Assembly: GCF_023706045.1 (NCBI RefSeq)
Contig: NZ_BQYL01000001.1
Coordinates: 372,001-436,000 of the forward strand
From: Kangiella sp. TOML190
GTDB taxonomy: Bacteria; Pseudomonadota; Gammaproteobacteria; Enterobacterales; Kangiellaceae
DNA length: 64,000 bases
Direction: 5' to 3'
Positions within the stretch are counted from its first letter, which is position 1. Each line of letters starts with the position of its first letter. Under the pieces are notes generated by a model. The model saw nothing but the letters and a program-made list of their open reading frames with translations. It had not been told where the DNA came from and did no database searches. Position numbers and translations under genes: made by a program. Positions 55,728 through 64,000 of this stretch are shown here, in pieces.

Positions 55728-55900
55728 TGGATATGAATATCTTACGCGGCATCATTACCTTAGTGGTTATGATCCTGTTTATCGTGATTTGCGTTTTGGT
55801 CTATTCCAAGCGCAATAAAAAAAAGTATGAGCAAGCAGCGCGCATGGTTTTAGATGCGGAAGCTGACGAGACTTCAATTGATGAGGGACAGCAATCATGA
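55727..55900 (+). CDS. ccoQ: cbb3 oxidase small subunit CcoQ
   Basis: A 57-residue single-helix protein: [20 protein letters not shown], then a basic stop-transfer YSKRNKKKYEQ and an acidic tail. It overlaps ccoO by one base and ccoP by four (ATGA), as in other cco operons. CcoQ stabilises the oxidase complex, especially when oxygen is present. Coordinates were read directly. Confidence 0.93.
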   Translation: MDMNILRGIITLVVMILFIVICVLVYSKRNKKKYEQAARMVLDAEADETSIDEGQQS

Positions 55901-56802
55901 GTAATTTTTGGAGTATCTACATCATTGCTATCACAGCAATTAACATCGTTGGCTGCTTTGCCTTGTTACACTTTACTCGTAAAAAGAAACAGTCCAGCCA
56001 AGATGGTGAAACCACTGGCCATGCTTACGATGGGATCGAGGAATACGATAATCCGATGCCGCGCTGGTGGCTTTGGTTATTCTATATCACCCTGATCTTT
56101 AGTATTGGTTATTTGGTGCTTTATCCTGGGCTGGGAAAATATCAAGGTATTTTAGGCTGGGATCAAACCAAGCAGTACCAAGAAGAAATGGCTAAGGCCG
56201 ATGAAAAATACTTACCGCTTTATCAGCAATACGCCGACATGAGCATCGAAGCGCTCCAAAGCGAGCCACAAGCTTTAAAAATGGGGCAAGCGATTTTTGC
56301 CAATACCTGTTTTGGTTGTCATGGCGCTGATGCGCGCGGTTCGATAGGTTTTCCAAACCTAACCGATAACGATTGGCTCTACGGCGGCTCGCCCGAACAG
56401 ATCAAACAATCAATTTTGCAAGGTCGAAATGGCATTATGCCGGCTTGGGCAGAGAGCTTAAGTGAGCGTGATATTGACAGTGTTTCCAGCTATATCAGTA
56501 GCAAAAATGAGAATAAACGTGCCTTTGTGGAAGGGCTTCTACCGCAGGGTAAAGAGGTTTACGATAAAAGCTGCGCCGCTTGTCATGGGGTTGATTTCAA
56601 AGGTAGCCAAGCACTAGGCGCACCAAATCTAATCGACTCTACATGGCTCCACGGCGCTTCACCAGGCTTAGTAAAAGACGTTATTCGTCATGGCCGTATC
56701 AATCGGATGCCAGCTCATGAACCGATTTTGGGTAAAGAAAAGTCGCACCTGGTAGCCGCTTACGTTTACAGTTTATCTCAAGGACAAGCCGAACAAGAGT
56801 AA
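55897..56802 (+). CDS. ccoP: cbb3 oxidase di-haem subunit III (CcoP)
   Basis: A 301-residue protein with two N-terminal helices (about 5-25 and 55-78), then two cytochrome c domains with C138-C141-H142 (CFGCHG) and C226-C229-H230 (CAACHG). The EYDNPMPRWWLWLFY motif before the second helix is typical. It passes electrons from cytochrome c or the bc1 complex to CcoO. Confidence 0.97.
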   Translation: MSNFWSIYIIAITAINIVGCFALLHFTRKKKQSSQDGETTGHAYDGIEEYDNPMPRWWLWLFYITLIFSIGYLVLYPGLGKYQGILGWDQTKQYQEEMAKADEKYLPLYQQYADMSIEALQSEPQALKMGQAIFANTCFGCHGADARGSIGFPNLTDNDWLYGGSPEQIKQSILQGRNGIMPAWAESLSERDIDSVSSYISSKNENKRAFVEGLLPQGKEVYDKSCAACHGVDFKGSQALGAPNLIDSTWLHGASPGLVKDVIRHGRINRMPAHEPILGKEKSHLVAAYVYSLSQGQAEQE

Positions 56803-56809
56803 CCTTAGT

Positions 56810-58219
56810 ATGGCAACAGAGGGTGATACCTATCAAATTGGTGACGAGAAGGATCTCTACCAAAAACATGAAAAAATTAGGCCTAAGAAGGTTAGTGGTT
56901 TTTTCAATAACCTACGGGTCACCTCGGTCTGGTTGCTGCTCGGTTTTTATTATTTAGGGCCATGGCTGACATGGAATGGTCGCCAAGCTATTTTGCTCGA
57001 TCTGCCTGCGCGTAAGTTCCACCTTTTTGGCATTACCTTCTGGCCACAAGATTTTATCTTTTTATCCCTCTTATTGGTTATTGCGGCTTTAGCTTTATTC
57101 TTTTTTACGTCTGTTGCTGGGCGTCTCTGGTGCGGATATGCTTGCCCACAAACCGTTTGGACACAGCTGTTTGTGTGGGTCGAACGGCGAGTCGAAGGCG
57201 ACCGTAACAAGCAGGTAAAACTGAGTAATCAAGCTTGGAACTGGAATAAGTTCCGGATTAAATTCACCAAACACTTTCTGTGGATCATTTTAGCACTTTT
57301 TACCGGCTATACGTTTGTCGGTTATTTTGTACCGATTAAAACTTTGACTCAAGAAATCCTCACCTTAAGCACCGGACCTTGGGAAACTTTTTGGGTATTG
57401 TTCTACAGTTTTGCTACTTGGGGCAATGCGGGCAAATTGCGCGAACAAGTCTGTATTTATATGTGCCCATACGCCCGCTTCCAAAGTGCTATGTTTGATA
57501 AAGATACCTTAATTATTGCCTATGACGAAAAACGCGGCGAGTCACGCGGAGCGCGTAAAAAAGGCGATGAAAGCTACCAAGAGCAAGGTCTGGGCGACTG
57601 TATTGACTGTATGCAGTGTGTCCACGTTTGCCCCACTGGGATCGATATTCGGGATGGCTTGCAGTACGAATGTATCGCTTGTGCCGCCTGTATTGATGTC
57701 TGCGATAGCGTGATGGAAAAGATGGATTATCCCAAAGGACTGATCCGCTATACCACGGAAAATAAAGAACAAGGTAAAGCCATCAAGCTACTGCGCTTTA
57801 AAACCATTGGTTATGGCTTGGTGTTATTACTATTATCAGGAGTCTTTATTGGTTCCTTGTTAATGCGTACTCCGCTGGAACTGGATATCAATAAAGATCG
57901 TAACCGCCTTTACATCACCAATAGCGAAGGTTTGATTGAAAACGTCTATAAGCTGGAAGTATTGAATAAATCGCAGCAACAAAAAAGCTACCAAATCTCG
58001 GTTCAAGGGCCTGAGCAATTGCTTTACAAAGGGCCAGCACAAGTCACCGTTGCCGCAGGTGACGTTAAAGAATTGCCTATTCGCTTGTCCATCGATCCGG
58101 TTTATATGGACAAAAGTAACATCGAAGTCATGATCCATCTAGAAGCGACTGACGATCCGAGCATCGCCATCACTGAGCCCGCTAGATTCTTAGGCCCTGC
58201 TTTAACACTTAGACGATAA
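56810..58219 (+). CDS. ccoG: CcoG, cbb3 maturation ferredoxin
   Basis: A 469-residue polytopic protein of the FixG/CcoG family, which reduces copper for CuB-site assembly. Membrane helices in residues 35-330 surround CGYACPQTVWTQLFVWVERR; two [4Fe-4S] clusters are bound by CIDCMQCVHVCPTGIDIRD and CIACAACIDVCDSVM. The C-terminal periplasmic domain is immunoglobulin-like. It lies 8 bases after ccoP. Confidence 0.96.
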   Translation: MATEGDTYQIGDEKDLYQKHEKIRPKKVSGFFNNLRVTSVWLLLGFYYLGPWLTWNGRQAILLDLPARKFHLFGITFWPQDFIFLSLLLVIAALALFFFTSVAGRLWCGYACPQTVWTQLFVWVERRVEGDRNKQVKLSNQAWNWNKFRIKFTKHFLWIILALFTGYTFVGYFVPIKTLTQEILTLSTGPWETFWVLFYSFATWGNAGKLREQVCIYMCPYARFQSAMFDKDTLIIAYDEKRGESRGARKKGDESYQEQGLGDCIDCMQCVHVCPTGIDIRDGLQYECIACAACIDVCDSVMEKMDYPKGLIRYTTENKEQGKAIKLLRFKTIGYGLVLLLLSGVFIGSLLMRTPLELDINKDRNRLYITNSEGLIENVYKLEVLNKSQQQKSYQISVQGPEQLLYKGPAQVTVAAGDVKELPIRLSIDPVYMDKSNIEVMIHLEATDDPSIAITEPARFLGPALTLRR

Positions 58220-58303
58220 CCATAAAAATTAGCTACAAAAGTTAAGCCTGAGAAAATAATCCTGTAGAATATACCTGTGTTAAAAAACCAAAGAAGATAA
58301 CCC

Positions 58304-58801
58304 ATGACTGAACAGCAACTACCTTGGTATAAGCAATTTTGGCCTTGGTTTCTAATTTCTATTCCGCTTGCTTCGGTCATAGCCGGTATATTCATGATCG
58401 TCATCTCTATCGACGGCGCTGATACTCTAGTTAATGAAGACTACTATAAGCAAGGCCTTGCCATAAATAAGCAGTTCGATAAAAGCAAAAAAGCTCAACA
58501 ACTCGGACTCAAAGCTACTCTTGCTTTTGAGCAAGACAAATTACAAATTAACCTAAGTAGCGACAAACCCGTGGTGGAAAGCCTTGTGCTTGAATTTAGC
58601 CATGCCACAGTTAAGGCTAAAGATTTTCAGTTGAGATTGCAGCAGGCCTCTGAAGGACAATACTTTTCTGTTTTAAAACCCGAACAGCTCGCGACCATCA
58701 AAGGAAAGTGGTACCTGACTTTAACGCCCCACTCAGAACAGTGGCATCTAAAAGGTCGTTGGTTTTTACCATCCGAACAGCCCCTAACCCTTGGCGATTA
58801 A
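58304..58801 (+). CDS. ccoH: CcoH/FixH, cbb3 assembly protein
   Basis: A 165-residue bitopic protein with the FixH layout. An N-terminal helix (FWPWFLISIPLASVIAGIFMIV) leads to a conserved LVNEDYYKQGLAINKQFDKS motif and a periplasmic beta domain. The ccoI gene starts at the next base after its stop. It is needed for stable assembly of the oxidase. Confidence 0.93.
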   Translation: MTEQQLPWYKQFWPWFLISIPLASVIAGIFMIVISIDGADTLVNEDYYKQGLAINKQFDKSKKAQQLGLKATLAFEQDKLQINLSSDKPVVESLVLEFSHATVKAKDFQLRLQQASEGQYFSVLKPEQLATIKGKWYLTLTPHSEQWHLKGRWFLPSEQPLTLGD

Positions 58802-61216
58802 ATGACTGCGCAAGAAACACTCTCGTGTTTTCATTGTCACCTTGCGGTACCTCGCGGTTTTGTGCAAAGTTTGCACTATCAAGGTAAAAAGCGGCACTTT
58901 TGCTGCATGGGTTGTTACAGCATTGCCGAAACCATCATTGCCAATGGCTTAGATGACTATTATAAATTCCGCACCACTACAGCTCCCAAAGCAGAGAGTC
59001 TTGTACCAGAATCTTTGCAAATTTTTGATCAAGCTGAAGTACAAGCCAGCTTTACTAAAGACGCCAGCGCCAAGCAAAAACGTATAGAACTGCTGTGTAG
59101 TAACTTACAGTGTAGTGCTTGCAGTTGGTTGATTGAAAAACGCTTGCAAGACGCTAAAGGCGTTATCAAGGTTACTAGCAACATTACCGAACAAACCATC
59201 ATGCTCGAGTGGGACAATCAGCAGTGCCAATTAAGCGAGCTGCTCACCCTACTTCATGAACTAGGCTATCCCGCCAAACCTTATCGTGCAGATGATGCGC
59301 AGGCCCTGCAACAACAGCAGAATAAATTGTGGCTCAAGCGCTTAGGGTTGGCTGGCTTGGGCATGATGCAAGTGATGATGTATGCGGTAGCCTTATATAT
59401 CGGCGCCTTCGACAATATTGATATTGGGCATCGAAATTTTTTACGTTGGGTTAGCTTTTTAGTTGCCACGCCGGTGCTGCTGTACTCTGGATTTCCATTT
59501 TTTCAAAGTGCTTATCGGGCGCTAAAAAATCGCCGTCTGAATATGGACGTGCCGATCGCCATTGCCTTAGTTTTAGCCTATGTAACCAGTATTTTTGCTA
59601 CCCTCACCAATAGCGGCGAAGTCTATTTTGACTCAGTGACCATGTTCGTATTTTTCTTACTGATTGGCCGCTTTCTGGAATATCGGGCGCGACAAAAAGT
59701 GCGTCAACAATTTTGGCAAAAAACTACCGATGAACAGTTATTGGTGACTAAGTTTCGAGCGGACGATCCGACCCAGTTAGAAACAGTGCCACTGCAAACG
59801 GTCACTGTTGGCGATCGTTTATTAGTAAAACCAGGAGCAACCCTCGTCTTCGATGGACTGTTAGTCAAAGGACAAACCTCGGTCAATGAAGCCATGCTCA
59901 GTGGTGAGTTTTTACCCGTCAATAAACAGCTTAACGACACATTGCTTGCTGGCAGTGTTAATGGAGATAATGCGATTGAAATGGAGGTTACTCATCTAAA
60001 AGGTGAGGGCTTTATTCAGCGGCTTAAACAGCTGCAAAAAGCGGCTTTACTCGATAAGCCCAAGATTACCCTTGTAGCCGATAAAGTGGCTCGCTATTTT
60101 GTTGCTGTGATTTTATTAATTGCCAGCATAAGTTTTGCCTACTGGTGGCTAAAGGCACCCGAGCATGCGCTCTGGATCACGATTTCGGTTTTAGTCGTCA
60201 GTTGCCCTTGCGCTTTATCGCTGGCAACTCCAGTAGCTCTAACCTGTGGCGTCTTATCGCTCAATCGGCGTAACTTTTTAATCCAAGATCAAGATTTTCT
60301 ACAAAAACTGGAACACACAACCGACATTGTTTTTGACAAAACCGGCACCTTAACCCAAGGCGAGCTGGAAGTTCAATCCGTTAGCGTTTTTACCGAGCAT
60401 AAGCCATCCGAAGTGCTAGCCATTATCGCTGCTATGGAATCCCAATCCGAGCACCCAATCGCACAGGCTTTTACCAGCTATGCCAAGCAAGATATCGTTG
60501 CCTCAGATATTCAGCTCCGCCCTTATGCCGGAGTGAGCGCTCGATACCAACAAGAAACCCTATGGTTTGGTAACCAGCAATTCATTAGCGAGAATACTCA
60601 AGTGCTTAACGATGGGCTTGATGCCAATGGGCTCTTTCTTGCCAATAATCAACAGCTGCTGGCTAAGATTATTTTGGGCGATAGGTTAAGAGACAGCGCT
60701 AAACGAGCGTGCGCTGAACTGCATCGAATGGGCAAAAAACTTCACTTATTAAGCGGCGACCCTAGTGATCAAGTCGAAAAGCTGGCACAGCAACTAGCCA
60801 TCGATCATTGGCAACACCAATTAACACCACAAGCTAAGCTCGATTACCTAAAAAAACTACAAGCTGGTTCCGATAAGTGTAAAATTTTAACCGTTGGCGA
60901 TGGTATCAACGATGCGCCAGCGATGGCTGTTAGCGATACCTCTATTGCTATGGCTGGAGCCTCTGATTTAACCAAAAGCCATGCAGACAGTTATTTATTA
61001 TCTGCCGATCTTAATCAATTACAGTTCGCCATTGATAAATCAGCCCAAACCAATAGCATCATCAAACAAAACTTAACTTGGGCGCTTTGTTATAATCTTA
61101 TTATGATCCCCTTTGCCGTTGCTGGACTGATCCCGCCCTATTTAGCAGCCATTGGCATGTCGCTCAGCTCAGTGGTGGTGGTGATTAATTCACTGCGTCT
61201 TAACCCCAAGAAATAA
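58802..61216 (+). CDS. ccoI: CcoI, copper-exporting P-type ATPase
   Basis: P1B-type ATPase that supplies copper for the cbb3 CuB site, 804 residues. The N-terminus has extra metal-binding cysteines (CFHCH and HFCCMGCYS) before the HMA domain with C104-x2-C107 (LQCSACSW). The membrane copper motif is SCPCALS. The phosphorylation site is DKTGTLTQG and the hinge is GDGINDAPAM. The CcoI/FixI type is slow and serves assembly rather than detoxification. Confidence 0.96.
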   Translation: MTAQETLSCFHCHLAVPRGFVQSLHYQGKKRHFCCMGCYSIAETIIANGLDDYYKFRTTTAPKAESLVPESLQIFDQAEVQASFTKDASAKQKRIELLCSNLQCSACSWLIEKRLQDAKGVIKVTSNITEQTIMLEWDNQQCQLSELLTLLHELGYPAKPYRADDAQALQQQQNKLWLKRLGLAGLGMMQVMMYAVALYIGAFDNIDIGHRNFLRWVSFLVATPVLLYSGFPFFQSAYRALKNRRLNMDVPIAIALVLAYVTSIFATLTNSGEVYFDSVTMFVFFLLIGRFLEYRARQKVRQQFWQKTTDEQLLVTKFRADDPTQLETVPLQTVTVGDRLLVKPGATLVFDGLLVKGQTSVNEAMLSGEFLPVNKQLNDTLLAGSVNGDNAIEMEVTHLKGEGFIQRLKQLQKAALLDKPKITLVADKVARYFVAVILLIASISFAYWWLKAPEHALWITISVLVVSCPCALSLATPVALTCGVLSLNRRNFLIQDQDFLQKLEHTTDIVFDKTGTLTQGELEVQSVSVFTEHKPSEVLAIIAAMESQSEHPIAQAFTSYAKQDIVASDIQLRPYAGVSARYQQETLWFGNQQFISENTQVLNDGLDANGLFLANNQQLLAKIILGDRLRDSAKRACAELHRMGKKLHLLSGDPSDQVEKLAQQLAIDHWQHQLTPQAKLDYLKKLQAGSDKCKILTVGDGINDAPAMAVSDTSIAMAGASDLTKSHADSYLLSADLNQLQFAIDKSAQTNSIIKQNLTWALCYNLIMIPFAVAGLIPPYLAAIGMSLSSVVVVINSLRLNPKK

Positions 61217-61234
61217 CCGTCAAAGAGTATTTTT

Positions 61235-61444
61235 ATGAACGCTATTTATTTTTTGATCCCACTAACTCTAGTGTTATTAGCTGCCGCAGTAGCGTTATTT
61301 TTTTGGGCCGTTAATAGTGATCAATATTCCGATCTGGACAAAGAGTCGCAGCAGATATTATTTGACGATGACAAAAGCGACTCGCACTCGAAATCTCACC
61401 CGCAAAAAGCTCAAAACAAAGATCAAGACGACGCTGAATCATGA
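61235..61444 (+). CDS. ccoS: CcoS, cbb3 assembly protein
   Basis: A 69-residue protein. An N-terminal helix (IYFLIPLTLVLLAAAVALFF) is followed by FWAVNSDQYSDLDKESQQIL, the conserved FixS/CcoS core, and a Ser/His/Lys/Asp-rich tail. It is required for insertion of haem b and copper into CcoN in other bacteria. The last codons overlap the next gene (ATGA). Confidence 0.94.
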   Translation: MNAIYFLIPLTLVLLAAAVALFFWAVNSDQYSDLDKESQQILFDDDKSDSHSKSHPQKAQNKDQDDAES

Positions 61445-62160
61445 ACAGCCTTTACTGGACCGCCTTCGCCATGGGACTATTTGGATCTTTGCATTGCTTA
61501 GGCATGTGTGGCGGTATCACCGTAGCATTTAACCAAGCAATCGATACAAATAAAGCCACCAATCTAGCGTTTACTTATCAATTTTTCCGGATCGTTAGTT
61601 ACGCCCTGCTGGGCGCAATTAGTGCCACATTTGGCTACCTTTTTACCGATTTAAAAGTTCCCATTTTGCCCCTGCTTAGTGGCCTTTTTATGATCTTTTT
61701 AGGCATTTACCTGCTCAATATTCATGGCCCTTTACAGCTTCTGGAAAAGCTCGGCTATCGAATATGGCGTAAAGTACAGCCACTACAAAAAACTTTCTTG
61801 CCCATCAGCAAAAGCTACCAAGCGATGGCCATTGGTCTCTTGTGGGGTTTGTTGCCATGCGGCCTCGTTTATGGCGCTTTGGCCTTAGCGGTGAGCAGCG
61901 GTTCGCCATTAGCGGGCTTTACTACCATGCTCTGCTTCGGCCTAGGCACCTTGCCCATGATGTTATCGGTCGGACTGGTCAGTAAGAAATTATTGAGCTT
62001 CTTACAGCAACCTTGGTTACGGAATCTTGCAGCAGCACTTTTTATCGCTTGGGGTGGATATTTTATCTACTCGGCTCTAGCAGATCCGCATCAGCATGAC
62101 CATTCACATGATGCGAAGCAGCAGGAGCAAACACCCAAAGAGCACCACCATCAGCATTAA
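61441..62160 (+). CDS. Sulfite exporter TauE/SafE (DsbD-like) membrane protein
   Basis: A 239-residue protein with six or more helices that often follows ccoS. Features are MGLFGSLHCLGMCGGITVAF, the second half GLLWGLLPCGLVYGALALAV and a His-rich tail (DPHQHDHSHDAKQQEQ and HHHQH). The paired Cys (HCLGMCGG and LPCG) are placed as in the transmembrane DsbD/CcdA and copper-linked SafE groups. A role in copper or thiol supply for cbb3 is inferred from context. Confidence 0.85.
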   Translation: MNSLYWTAFAMGLFGSLHCLGMCGGITVAFNQAIDTNKATNLAFTYQFFRIVSYALLGAISATFGYLFTDLKVPILPLLSGLFMIFLGIYLLNIHGPLQLLEKLGYRIWRKVQPLQKTFLPISKSYQAMAIGLLWGLLPCGLVYGALALAVSSGSPLAGFTTMLCFGLGTLPMMLSVGLVSKKLLSFLQQPWLRNLAAALFIAWGGYFIYSALADPHQHDHSHDAKQQEQTPKEHHHQH

Positions 62161-62192
62161 AACCTGAAACAACCGAAGCTTAAGGATAAAAA

Positions 62193-62206
62193 TTGATTTA
62201 AATCAA
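62193..62206 (+). promoter_or_regulatory. Perfect FNR/ANR box upstream of hemN
   Basis: TTGATTTAAATCAA fits the consensus exactly and lies 57 bases before the hemN start. A -10-like TAATCT at 62234-62239 would put the box near -46, a little further than at ccoN, so the exact start should be mapped. Confidence 0.85.
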
Positions 62207-62262
62207 TTTTTGTTTTCCAGCAGTCAGTACCATTAATCTAGTATTTTTGACACTGCCAAACC

Positions 62263-63660
62263 ATGATGCCGATAGACTCCAAGCTGCTCGAAAAATACAA
62301 TGGCTCCGGCCCACGTTATACGTCCTATCCGACGGCGCTTGAGTTCGATCCAAATTTCTCGCCGAGTAAATACTTAGATGCGCTGCAAGCCACCGAAGGT
62401 AAAACCCTATCCCTTTATATTCATATCCCTTTTTGCCGTAACATCTGTTACTACTGCGCTTGCAACAAGATCATTACTAAAGACTCCAGCAAAGCTGATA
62501 CCTATATTGAATATTTACTCAAAGAAGCTGAGCTAATCGCAACAGCATTGAACAGCAAACAGGTGGGACAAATTCATTTTGGTGGTGGTTCGCCAACCTT
62601 TTTAAGTCAGACTCAATTAACCACCGTGATGAATCATTTATCGCAGTTATTTGACCTTAATGCCGATGCCGAAATCGCCATTGAAATCGATCCTAGAACG
62701 GTTAATGCTGAGGACATCATTTTCTATCGCAGCATTGGCTTTAATCGGCTATCTATCGGCGTGCAAGATCTGAATCCTCAAGTGCAAGTAGCAGTCAATC
62801 GACAACACAGTTTCGATGAGGTTGCAGCTCTTGTGAGAACTGCAAAAGCACAGCAGTTCCAATCGCTAAATATCGATTTAATTACCGGACTGCCACGACA
62901 AACTAAGGAATCCGTTGCTAAAACCATTTCGCAAATTATCCAGCTAGCGCCAGATCGGATTGCCATCTACAACTATGCACACTTACCGCACCGCTTTAAA
63001 CCGCAACGCCGTATTCACAGCAACGAACTACCCTCTGCAGAGCAAAAAATGGCTATTTTCGATTTGGCTAAAAACCAACTGATTGAGGCAGGCTACGTTT
63101 ACATAGGCATGGATCATTTTGCCCGAGAAAAAGATAGCTTAACTATTGCTCAACAAAGGGGGCAACTAAACCGAAATTTTCAAGGCTACACCACTCATAA
63201 GGATTACCAATTGGTTGGCTTAGGCGTGTCCTCGATTAGTAAAGTTGGCGACTGTTATAGCCAAAACCTAGTAGAGCTTAACGACTATTATCAAGCGCTG
63301 GATCAAGTACCGATAGAAAATACCATTACTGAAAACGCGCAAGCGTCTCTACCTATTTGGCGCGGCTACCATTTGGACTTTGATGATAACGTTAGACAGG
63401 CCGTGATCATGAGTTTAATCGCTAACTTTACACTTGATAAGACTGCCATAGAGCAGCAATTTTCAATCGATTTTGATCGTTATTTTGAGTCTGAACTGAT
63501 TCAACTTGCAGGCTTTGCCGATGATGGTCTGATTGAGCTGAGTCCAGAGCAGATTCTGGTAACTCCAGTTGGACGCTTCTTTATCCGCACTATTTGCATG
63601 CAATTTGACCGTTATTTGCAAGAGCTGTCACAGCTACAAGCCTATTCAAAGGTGATCTAG
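62263..63660 (+). CDS. hemN: Oxygen-independent coproporphyrinogen III oxidase
   Basis: Radical-SAM enzyme for anaerobic haem synthesis, 465 residues. The [4Fe-4S] cysteines are C58, C62 and C65, with C67, in PFCRNICYYCACNK. Other family motifs are KYNGSGPRYTSYPTALEF at the start, HFGGGSPTFLS and SIGVQDLNPQVQVAVNR. The CxxxCxxCxC pattern and N-terminus separate true HemN from HemW. The usual neighbour of fnr and cco genes, and under an FNR box here. Confidence 0.96.
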   Translation: MMPIDSKLLEKYNGSGPRYTSYPTALEFDPNFSPSKYLDALQATEGKTLSLYIHIPFCRNICYYCACNKIITKDSSKADTYIEYLLKEAELIATALNSKQVGQIHFGGGSPTFLSQTQLTTVMNHLSQLFDLNADAEIAIEIDPRTVNAEDIIFYRSIGFNRLSIGVQDLNPQVQVAVNRQHSFDEVAALVRTAKAQQFQSLNIDLITGLPRQTKESVAKTISQIIQLAPDRIAIYNYAHLPHRFKPQRRIHSNELPSAEQKMAIFDLAKNQLIEAGYVYIGMDHFAREKDSLTIAQQRGQLNRNFQGYTTHKDYQLVGLGVSSISKVGDCYSQNLVELNDYYQALDQVPIENTITENAQASLPIWRGYHLDFDDNVRQAVIMSLIANFTLDKTAIEQQFSIDFDRYFESELIQLAGFADDGLIELSPEQILVTPVGRFFIRTICMQFDRYLQELSQLQAYSKVI

Positions 63661-63710
63661 ATGACGTTAGTTGATACACTTAAAAGGACATACGTTGTAG
63701 GGACATAACC

Positions 63711-64000
63711 ATGAAATTAGAGCAGATAAAATGCCAAAATTGCAGTATCAGTCAGCTCTGCTTGCCGGTGATGTTAGCCGATGCAGAAATCGAGCATCTT
63801 GATAGTATCGTCAAACGCCGCAAGCCGTACCAAAAAGACGAAACCTTGTTTCGCCATGGTGACACTTTAGAGTCTTTATTTGCGGTACGCTCTGGTTGCA
63901 TAAAAACCTACACACTGGATGTCGATGGGGTTGAACAAATTACTGGGTTTTATTTGCCTGGCGAAATTCTGGGGCTAGATGCGATTAGTGAAAACAGTCA
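63711..64000 (+). CDS. fnr: FNR-type oxygen-sensing regulator (partial, 5' end)
   Basis: The first 96 codons are present and the gene runs off the right edge. The iron-sulfur ligands C8, C11 and C17 lie in KCQNCSISQLCLPV, the classic FNR motif, followed by RRKPYQKDETLFRHGD and VEQITGFYLPGEILGLDAIS of the effector domain. The fourth ligand cysteine and the DNA-binding helix are outside the window. The Fe-S cluster makes it active only at low oxygen, and its sites at ccoN and hemN are nearby. AGGGA precedes the ATG. Confidence 0.94.
   Translation, partial: MKLEQIKCQNCSISQLCLPVMLADAEIEHLDSIVKRRKPYQKDETLFRHGDTLESLFAVRSGCIKTYTLDVDGVEQITGFYLPGEILGLDAISENS

Overview
The window reads as a chromosomal segment of a moderately A+T-rich, aerobic to microaerobic gammaproteobacterium. 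The gene order tsaE-amiB-mutL-miaA-hfq-hflX-hflK-hflC-yjeT-purA ... rnr-rlmB ... rpsF-rpsR-rplI-dnaB-alr is the classic gammaproteobacterial superoperon, and orn-rsgA-psd sits beside it as in enterics. A marine Kangiella-like lineage would fit, but I cannot prove this without a search.

Layout. 1-25 kb is mostly housekeeping on the minus strand: the htpX start, a PepSY membrane gene, yjbQ, alr, dnaB, the S6/S18/L9 operon (no priB between rpsF and rpsR), rlmB, rnr, purA, the HflKC pair, hflX, hfq, miaA, mutL, amiB and tsaE. It is interrupted by a divergent asnC/asnA pair, a lipoprotein of the choice-of-anchor I type and dispersed palindromes. 25-31 kb holds orn, a pterin dehydratase, rsgA, psd, a cytochrome b561, an alkyltransferase-like gene and a membrane thioredoxin. 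It ends in what looks like an unannotated Fur-controlled small RNA (about 30697-30796).

31-38 kb carries a DUF2889 gene broken by one in-frame TAG, a Fur-boxed TonB-dependent receptor and a RegBA-type redox two-component system. A near-consensus RegA/RegR palindrome lies in front of a Met/His-rich outer-membrane barrel gene. 38-47 kb has a heptanucleotide tandem repeat, Smr, the ABC-F protein Uup and a CAT-anticodon tRNA preceded by two degenerate tRNA-like units. Next to that tRNA is a lone, very A+T-rich TIR-STAND ATPase gene, the best candidate for an anti-phage defence gene here. 47-53 kb has an RND efflux pump with its adaptor, an MFS transporter and tRNA-Ser(GGA), which also has a degenerate 5' copy upstream.

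53.5-64 kb is a complete cbb3 oxidase locus, ccoNOQP-ccoGHIS, followed by a TauE/SafE-like membrane protein, hemN and the start of fnr. Perfect FNR boxes stand before ccoN and hemN. Two redox regulators, RegBA and FNR, therefore lie within 30 kb of the high-affinity oxidase, together with oxygen-independent haem synthesis. The items most worth a second look are the sRNA candidate, the tRNA-like leader repeats, the TIR-STAND gene, the RegA-type palindrome and the amber-interrupted DUF2889 gene.
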